A DNA stretch of 64,000 nucleotides from contig NZ_RCYZ01000004.1 in NCBI RefSeq assembly GCF_006439025.1, forward strand, positions 434,001 through 498,000. The letters run 5' to 3'. The notes beneath the pieces are model-generated. The model saw only the letters and a program-made list of their open reading frames with translations. It searched no databases and had not been told where the DNA came from. A program made the position numbers and the translations under genes. Shown in pieces: positions 59,713-64,000 of the stretch (the stretch's first letter is position 1; the number at the start of each line of letters is the position of its first letter). The stretch is from Hymenobacter nivis (GTDB lineage Bacteria > Bacteroidota > Bacteroidia > Cytophagales > Hymenobacteraceae).

Positions 59713-60243
59713 ATGATGACTTCTTTCTTTGCCCACGTTACTGCTCTGTTGCTGGTCGCGGGTACGTCTATCTATCCAGCCTCCAGCCCTGGCAGCTCGC
59801 CCGGCGCGCCGGCACCTAGCCGGGCCGGGCAACCCCTCGCGCCCGACTTCCACCAAGCCGACCCGCAGGGCAAGCTAGTGCAGCTTTCGGCCTTGCGGGG
59901 GCAGTACGTGCTGCTGGATTTCTGGGCTTCCTGGTGCCCGCCCTGCCGGGCCGAAAACCCCATTCTCGTCCAAGCATACCACCGCTACCAGGGCAAGAAG
60001 TTCACCATCCTAAGCGTGTCGCTTGACCACAACCGCGCCGCCTGGCTGAAGGCCGTGCAAGCCGATGGCCTGACGTGGCCTCAGGTATCGGACCTGAAAG
60101 GCTGGGACAATGCCGCCGCCGCGCGCTATCATATCGAAGCTCTACCCCAAAACTACCTGCTCGACCCAGCCGGCCACGTAGTGGGTCAAAACCTACGCGG
60201 GGCGGCCCTGGAGCAGCGCCTCGCGCAGTTGCTCGGCAACTAG
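59713..60243 (+). CDS. TlpA-family thiol-disulfide oxidoreductase
   Basis: This 176-residue protein has a signal peptide or anchor (FFAHVTALLLVAGTSIY) and one thioredoxin domain. LAPDFHQADPQGKLVQLSALRGQYVLLDFWASWCPPCRAENPILVQAYHRYQ carries the redox motif WCPPC, and IEALPQNYLLDPAGHVVGQNLRG the cis-Pro. It closely resembles the C-terminal domain of the protein encoded at 56212-57351, so the two may be paralogues. It is 93 nt after the response regulator gene, preceded by an AT-rich stretch. Confidence 0.92.
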   Translation: MMTSFFAHVTALLLVAGTSIYPASSPGSSPGAPAPSRAGQPLAPDFHQADPQGKLVQLSALRGQYVLLDFWASWCPPCRAENPILVQAYHRYQGKKFTILSVSLDHNRAAWLKAVQADGLTWPQVSDLKGWDNAAAARYHIEALPQNYLLDPAGHVVGQNLRGAALEQRLAQLLGN

Positions 60244-60335
60244 TACCCGCACGCAGTTGGCACCTTAATTCCTCATACCTAAGATACTACCGAGTAATAG
60301 CTTAGATCAGCGCTAATACTGCAAACGGCGCCTGT

Positions 60336-60752
60336 TTACGCCAGGGCCTGCTCGCGCGCTAGCAGCTGGTATTTCACCACAGCCGCGTCTTTCCCAGTCT
60401 TGAGTTCGGCCAGTAAGCCAGGGGCCACGATGGTAGGGCAATGCTTAGCACCCCATAGAATAAGTTCGACAATGATGGGTACGACATCCACGCCTTTTTC
60501 CGTCAGCCGGTAGGTGAACTTCGATTTCTTATCGGCGGCCACGGCCTTGGTTAAGAGGCCCTGCGCCTCCAGGACTGCCAAGCGGTCGGCCAAGATGTTG
60601 GTCGCCATTTTTTCTGCCGATTGCAGGAATTGCCCATAGGTGGACTTGCCCGCAAAGACCATATCCCGAAGAATGAGCAGGGTCCACTTGTCCCCCAGCA
60701 CGTCAAGCGACGTGCTCACGGGGCAGGTAGAACGCTGTTTGAGCACTTTCAT
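60336..60752 (-). CDS. HxlR-family transcriptional regulator
   Basis: This 138-residue protein is a winged-helix HxlR protein: CPVSTSLDVLGDKWTLLILRDMVFAGKSTYGQFLQSAEKMATNILADRLAVLEAQGLLTK and FTYRLTEKGVDVVPIIVELILWG. The Cys in TCPVS is the position used as a redox switch in HypR/YodB-type relatives, but a single Cys alone is not proof. It is divergent from an NmrA-like gene across a region with two palindromes and probably represses both genes. Confidence 0.92.
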   Translation of the reverse strand: MKVLKQRSTCPVSTSLDVLGDKWTLLILRDMVFAGKSTYGQFLQSAEKMATNILADRLAVLEAQGLLTKAVAADKKSKFTYRLTEKGVDVVPIIVELILWGAKHCPTIVAPGLLAELKTGKDAAVVKYQLLAREQALA

Positions 60753-60768
60753 AAAAAGATTTAAATTT

Positions 60769-60820
60769 TACTTGCTTTTCGCAAGTATTATAATCCATCT
60801 TTGCACTTGCAAATCGCAAG
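60769..60820. promoter_or_regulatory. Paired palindromic operators between hxlR and the NmrA-like gene
   Basis: TACTTGC-TTTTC-GCAAGTA (60769-60787) and CTTGC-AAATC-GCAAG (60806-60820) share the same core CTTGC-N5-GCAAG. They are 34 nt apart centre to centre, close to three helical turns, in an AT-rich divergent region. They are good candidates for HxlR-family binding sites. Confidence 0.7.
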
Positions 60821-60955
60821 CAAATATACGTGAGGTTTTGCTGCTGCTAGCATCAGGAGCCGAACTGCTTGCGAAGGCCTTTCAGAATTCGATCAACGCC
60901 AACACCGTCAACCATTTGCCGACCACGCAGTAGTGGTCTTACTTTCTTTAGTACC

Positions 60956-61819
60956 ATGATTTTAGTAACTGGAGCCACTGGCGGCCTAGGCCACGAAACC
61001 ATCGACTGCCTGCTCACAACCACCCCGGCCACGGACATCGCCGCCCTGGTGCGCGACGCCAACAAAGCCACCGACCTCGCGCAGCGGGGCGTCGACGTGC
61101 GCCAGGCCGACTACCTCGATTACCCCGCGCTGGTGCAAGCCTTCCGGGGCATCGAGAAGGTGCTGCTAGTTTCCGCCGTGGCGTTTACCGACCGGCTGAG
61201 CCAGCACCGCAACGTAATCGATGCCGCTAAGGAAGCCGGGGTCAAGCACCTGTTTTACACCAGCATCCAGCGCGACTCCGATTTTGTGATGCCCGAGGTC
61301 ACGGAAAGCGACCTGGCCACCGAGGCTTACCTCAAAGCGTCGGGGCTGGTGTACACCATCCTCAAAAACGGCTACTACTTCGAAGGCCTGGGCTACCTGA
61401 TTGGGACCGAAGTACCGGAATCGGAGCTACGGGTGCCGGCAGGCGAAGGTAAAATAGCATTCATCAAGCGCACTGAGCTGGCCGCCGCCACAGCCGCCCT
61501 GCTCACCAGCGAAGGCCATGACAACCAAGAATATACCTTGACCGGCAGCGAGGCCTATTCGTTTCACGACGTTGCCCGGGAATTATCCGCGCTGGCGGGC
61601 CGGCCCATCACCTACCATAGCAGCGAGCCCGCGCCCTACATCGCGCAGAAAATAGCCGCCGGATTCCCCGACTTCGTTGCCACCTTCTTCGCCCAGTGGG
61701 CCGCCGCAGCCCAGCACGGCATGCTGGCTGGCACGAACGACACCGTCGAGCGGCTGCTAGGTCGCCAGCCCATGTCGCTGCGAGAATACCTGAAAGCGAC
61801 ATATTTCCCGGGTGCCTAA
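60956..61819 (+). CDS. NmrA-like NAD(P)-binding protein (quinone-reductase-like)
   Basis: From ATG 60956 the product has 287 residues. MILVTGATGGLGHETIDCLLT carries the GxxGxxG dinucleotide loop; VLLVSAVAFTDRLSQHRNVIDAAKEAGVKHLFYTSIQRDS and YTILKNGYYFEGLGYLIG follow. This is an atypical short-chain dehydrogenase of the NmrA/QorB type, either a quinone reductase or a redox sensor. It is divergent from hxlR, the common regulator-target arrangement. Confidence 0.92.
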   Translation: MILVTGATGGLGHETIDCLLTTTPATDIAALVRDANKATDLAQRGVDVRQADYLDYPALVQAFRGIEKVLLVSAVAFTDRLSQHRNVIDAAKEAGVKHLFYTSIQRDSDFVMPEVTESDLATEAYLKASGLVYTILKNGYYFEGLGYLIGTEVPESELRVPAGEGKIAFIKRTELAAATAALLTSEGHDNQEYTLTGSEAYSFHDVARELSALAGRPITYHSSEPAPYIAQKIAAGFPDFVATFFAQWAAAAQHGMLAGTNDTVERLLGRQPMSLREYLKATYFPGA

Positions 61820-61960
61820 CACGCATCCAGAAAAGCTGCCCGTGCCCTGGATTGGGCAACTGGCGGTCTTTGCTGCTGCCTGCGAGCAGTGGCTCCAGGG
61901 GCCCTACGCTGCGTGAGGTGCGTTGGACCGGTGAACATACTACCCCTTTACAACTGAAGT

Positions 61961-62839
61961 ATGCTTGAGTCAAGCAAATCCGGAACGGCGCCAGCCTATC
62001 CCTTTGCCGTAGGAGCTATCCAAGGCTGCATCATCTCGGACGGCCAGCTGGACCTAGGCACTCCCGAGAAGGTCTTCCTGGGCGAAACCAAGCAGTCCGT
62101 AGAGCAGGTCCTAGCCAGCAACTTTTTGCCAACAGAGCAAATCGTGGTGGACCAAAATATTCTGTTCTTTTCGCTTGGCAACACGAACGTGTTGGTGGAA
62201 ACGGGGGTGGGTTCCTTCACAGGCTTTGGCCAAGGCGCCGGCAAGCTGGTACAAAACCTAATCGCCGCCGGCATTGAGCCCGCGCAGATTAATGCCATTC
62301 TCTGCTCGCACCCGCATCCCGACCACGTGGGCGGCCTCTGTCAGGCAGACGGCCGACCTACCTTCCCCAATGCTTCTATCTACCTCGCGGAACACGACTT
62401 TCACTATTGGACCGACGAGGCACTGCTCGACAGCTGGGCCGCTGCCGCTATTCGCGTCGCGCGCGCCAATCTCTTGCCCCTGCGGGAACGCCTGATTTTC
62501 ATTCGGGATGGGGAGGAATTTCTGCCTGGCGTAATGGCGCACTTCACGCCGGGGCACACGGCCGAGCACATCTGCTTCGAGCTTCGCGCGGGCACGGACG
62601 CTTTGTTCTTGCTGGGAGATTTAGCCCATCATGCCGTGCTGTCGCTGGAAAACCCGCTCCTGACTTTTGCGGCCGACTTGGAGCCGGCCACGGCCGCCAA
62701 AACGCGAACCCGGGTTCTTTCAACACTGGCCGCCGAGCAAACACGCGTGCTGGGGTATCATTTTCCCTGGCCGGGGTTGGGTCACATCGCAAAACAAGGA
62801 GCAGGGTTCCGGTTCATACCCGAGCCTATTCATTGGTAG
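61961..62839 (+). CDS. MBL-fold metallo-hydrolase
   Basis: This 292-residue protein has the metallo-beta-lactamase fold: NILFFSLGNTNVLVETGVG, then ILCSHPHPDHVGGLCQ (H-x-H-x-D-H), MAHFTPGHTAEHICFEL with the third His, LFLLGDLAHHAVL with the bridging Asp, and YHFPWPGLGHI with the last His. The layout is like the AHL-lactonase/alkylsulfatase-like hydrolase group. The substrate is unknown. It follows the NmrA-like gene by 141 nt, same strand. Confidence 0.9.
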   Translation: MLESSKSGTAPAYPFAVGAIQGCIISDGQLDLGTPEKVFLGETKQSVEQVLASNFLPTEQIVVDQNILFFSLGNTNVLVETGVGSFTGFGQGAGKLVQNLIAAGIEPAQINAILCSHPHPDHVGGLCQADGRPTFPNASIYLAEHDFHYWTDEALLDSWAAAAIRVARANLLPLRERLIFIRDGEEFLPGVMAHFTPGHTAEHICFELRAGTDALFLLGDLAHHAVLSLENPLLTFAADLEPATAAKTRTRVLSTLAAEQTRVLGYHFPWPGLGHIAKQGAGFRFIPEPIHW

Positions 62840-62933
62840 CCTGGTGCCAGCCGACTCGTTCAGGAGGTCAACTTGCCAGCTATTTAGCTGATGGTGAAGT
62901 GGTATAAATAAGCCGGATAGAGTCGGGCGTTGT

Positions 62934-63140
62934 TCAAAGTTGGATTTCGAAGTGATTGGGGGCTTGGTAGCAGAGGGTGCAATGCCGTCGCTCGGCGTTA
63001 CAGCAGGCGATGCGGTGGCTGATTTCGAGCTTGGCTTCGTCTAGTCTGGGAAAACTGCCGCCGCGAGCAGTTCGGCCTTGAATCGGCTTCAACACGTTTC
63101 GGCGTGGGCGTTGTCGTAGCAGTTGCCACCACCACGCCCG
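62934..63140 (-). pseudogene. IS3-family transposase remnant (C-terminus)
   Basis: Read on the minus strand the region recalls the end of an IS3-type transposase. A GNCYDNAHAET segment is followed by a stop where Trp is expected, then SRFKAELL, and after a one-base frame change SFPRLDEAKLEISHRIACCNAERRHCTLCYQAPNHFE. These are the D-N-A and N-x-x-R-x-H segments of the integrase core and its tail. The rest of the gene and the terminal inverted repeats are not visible, so it is a dead fragment. Confidence 0.75.
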
Positions 63141-63171
63141 AAATGTGCCCATCGGCCTCGTATAGCGGCTG

Positions 63172-63342
63172 ATGCCCGCCGCCTTCAACCGCGCCAACTC
63201 TTGGCGCTACCGCCATTCCGGTTCGGTGCGTAGCTACTGCGAGTTGCCGGGCCGCAACCACGCCCTGCTCGGCCAGCCCACTTGGCCGGAGGACACGGCC
63301 CTGGTATTGCGCTGGCTGGCCGCGGTAGCTGCACCCGCTTAG
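63172..63342 (+). pseudogene. C-terminal remnant of an alpha/beta hydrolase
   Basis: An open frame of 56 codons reads AAFNRANSWRYRHSG, then YCELPGRNHALLGQPTWPEDTALVLRWLAAV before TAG. The GRNHALLGQPTWPE part looks like the catalytic-His end of an alpha/beta hydrolase. No upstream part exists; the IS3 remnant lies directly before it, suggesting a deletion or insertion. The 252 bp after it (63343-63594) hold no gene I can support. Confidence 0.5.
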
Positions 63343-63594
63343 GCGTAAACAGCGGCAGGAACCACCGTGGCTACCCCCTGCTCAGCCAACGGGCTTCCTA
63401 GCCAAGGCCATCCCCGACGAAAAGCCGCCGGGGGCGCGCAGCGGCGCTTCGCCGGGGATGGTGAGCGAGAAAAAAGCAAAATTATTGCCGGCGATAAGCG
63501 GGTGTTTAAGTTGGCTGGTAGCGGCTGCGCTAGGTTGGTTGGCGCAGCGCTACTAATCATTTACCCGACTTCCGGACAACGTGTACAAGGGGCC

Positions 63595-64000
63595 CTACGG
63601 CCGGTCTATCCGGTACAAGCGGCCTTGGTCCGTGACGGTGTACAGGGCCCCATCCGTGCCCTGGGTCACGTCGCGGAAGCGCTGCCCTTCGCTGGCCAGC
63701 AGCCGTTCTTCGCCCACTACCCGGTTGTTGTCAATGACCAGGCGCAGCAAGTGCTGGCCGCTGAGCGCGCCGATGAACAGGTTGTTTTGCCACTCGGCGA
63801 TGCGGTTGCCGGTGTAGAAGGCCATGCCGCTGGGCGACACCACCGGGTCCCAGTAGTACACCGGCTGCTCCAAGCCCTGGCTTTGCGTGCTACCGCTCCC
63901 GACGGGCTGGCCGCTGTATTCCAGGCCGTAGCCGATGGTGGGCCAGCCGTAGTTGGCGCCCGCCTGGAGGCGGTTGAGCTCGTCGCCGCCGCGGGGGCCG
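63595..64000 (-). CDS. PQQ-type sugar dehydrogenase (soluble glucose/aldose dehydrogenase), C-terminal part
   Basis: The frame is open from the right edge to the stop at 63595, 135 codons. DELNRLQAGANYGWPTIGYG, PVYYWDPVVSPSGMAFYTG, LFIGALSGQHLLRLVID and GPRGG-type residues followed by RFRDVTQGTDGALYTVTD are the closing blades of the six-bladed propeller of the GSDH/sorbosone dehydrogenase family. Such proteins oxidise sugars in the periplasm with PQQ. The 5' part, including any signal peptide, is outside the window. Confidence 0.9.
   Translation of the reverse strand, partial: GPRGGDELNRLQAGANYGWPTIGYGLEYSGQPVGSGSTQSQGLEQPVYYWDPVVSPSGMAFYTGNRIAEWQNNLFIGALSGQHLLRLVIDNNRVVGEERLLASEGQRFRDVTQGTDGALYTVTDQGRLYRIDRP

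Noticed and set aside
1..64000. CRISPR arrays, tRNA or rRNA genes, and phage genes
   Set aside because: I looked for regularly spaced direct repeats, tRNA-like cloverleafs with CCA or TTCGA arms, and structural phage proteins, and found none I could support by eye.

Overview
The window looks like a chromosomal segment from a Hymenobacter-like member of the Bacteroidota (order Cytophagales). The supporting signs are high GC content, Bacteroidota-type promoters (TTG then TAnnTTTG), almost no Shine-Dalgarno sites, a TonB-dependent receptor with a carboxypeptidase-like N-domain, a TamL-type lipoprotein barrel, DUF4202, LytS/LytTR pairs and several TlpA-family redoxins. The genus is an inference from gene content; there is no rRNA or tRNA gene here to confirm it.

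1-7,200 (minus strand) is a histidine operon, transcribed hisG-hisD-hisC-(kinase, thg1)-hisB-hisH-hisA, with hisF and hisIE presumably beyond the left edge. A strong promoter sits at 7140-7169. It is followed by a short unannotated reading frame (7036-7131) that ends in Gly-His-Gly-His-His-His-Leu-His-Arg, which I read as a his leader peptide, and then by a 210-nt leader rich in hairpins. The operon is interrupted by a two-gene RNA-repair-like cassette: a T4-Pnk-like P-loop kinase, frameshifted here, and a Thg1-family 3'-5' polymerase (tRNA-His guanylyltransferase family). Large palindromic elements fill the hisG-hisD and hisD-hisC gaps.

7,200-10,400 (minus) carries an NTF2-fold immunity-like lipoprotein, a RES/Xre toxin-antitoxin pair with palindromic operators, a GNAT acetyltransferase and an MscS channel. 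10,490-16,503 (minus) is an ethanolamine module: Eat-type permease, small lipoprotein, EutB, an unusual GrpB-APH (nucleotidyltransferase plus kinase) fusion, and EutC.

16,600-34,000 is mostly housekeeping and envelope: DUF4202, a siroheme-type dehydrogenase, a TonB receptor, ribulose-phosphate epimerase, a CoA-binding protein, an ECF sigma factor with a putative anti-sigma factor and outer-membrane protein, a TrmH-type methylase, a TamL-like barrel protein, a fused E1 alpha/beta 2-oxoacid dehydrogenase, HemF and a PAP2 phosphatase.

34,000-51,000 is more accessory: an aldo/keto reductase with an AraC regulator, a hydrolase remnant, an operon of an OxdC-like bicupin, an Old Yellow Enzyme and a cysteine-less thioredoxin-reductase-like fusion, a TPR histidine kinase, a chloroperoxidase-type hydrolase, a sigma-54 activator, another AraC regulator, a VOC dioxygenase, a GH29 fucosidase and a UBP zinc finger. 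A 1-kb gap without a recognisable gene follows.

52,000-64,000 holds a LytS/LytTR pair, a haem-binding/P460 cytochrome with a companion lipoprotein, a cupin, two TlpA-type redoxins flanking a histidine kinase/OmpR pair, a divergent HxlR/NmrA-like pair with palindromic operators, an MBL-fold hydrolase, an IS3 remnant, a hydrolase remnant, and the C-terminal part of a PQQ-type sugar dehydrogenase running off the right edge.
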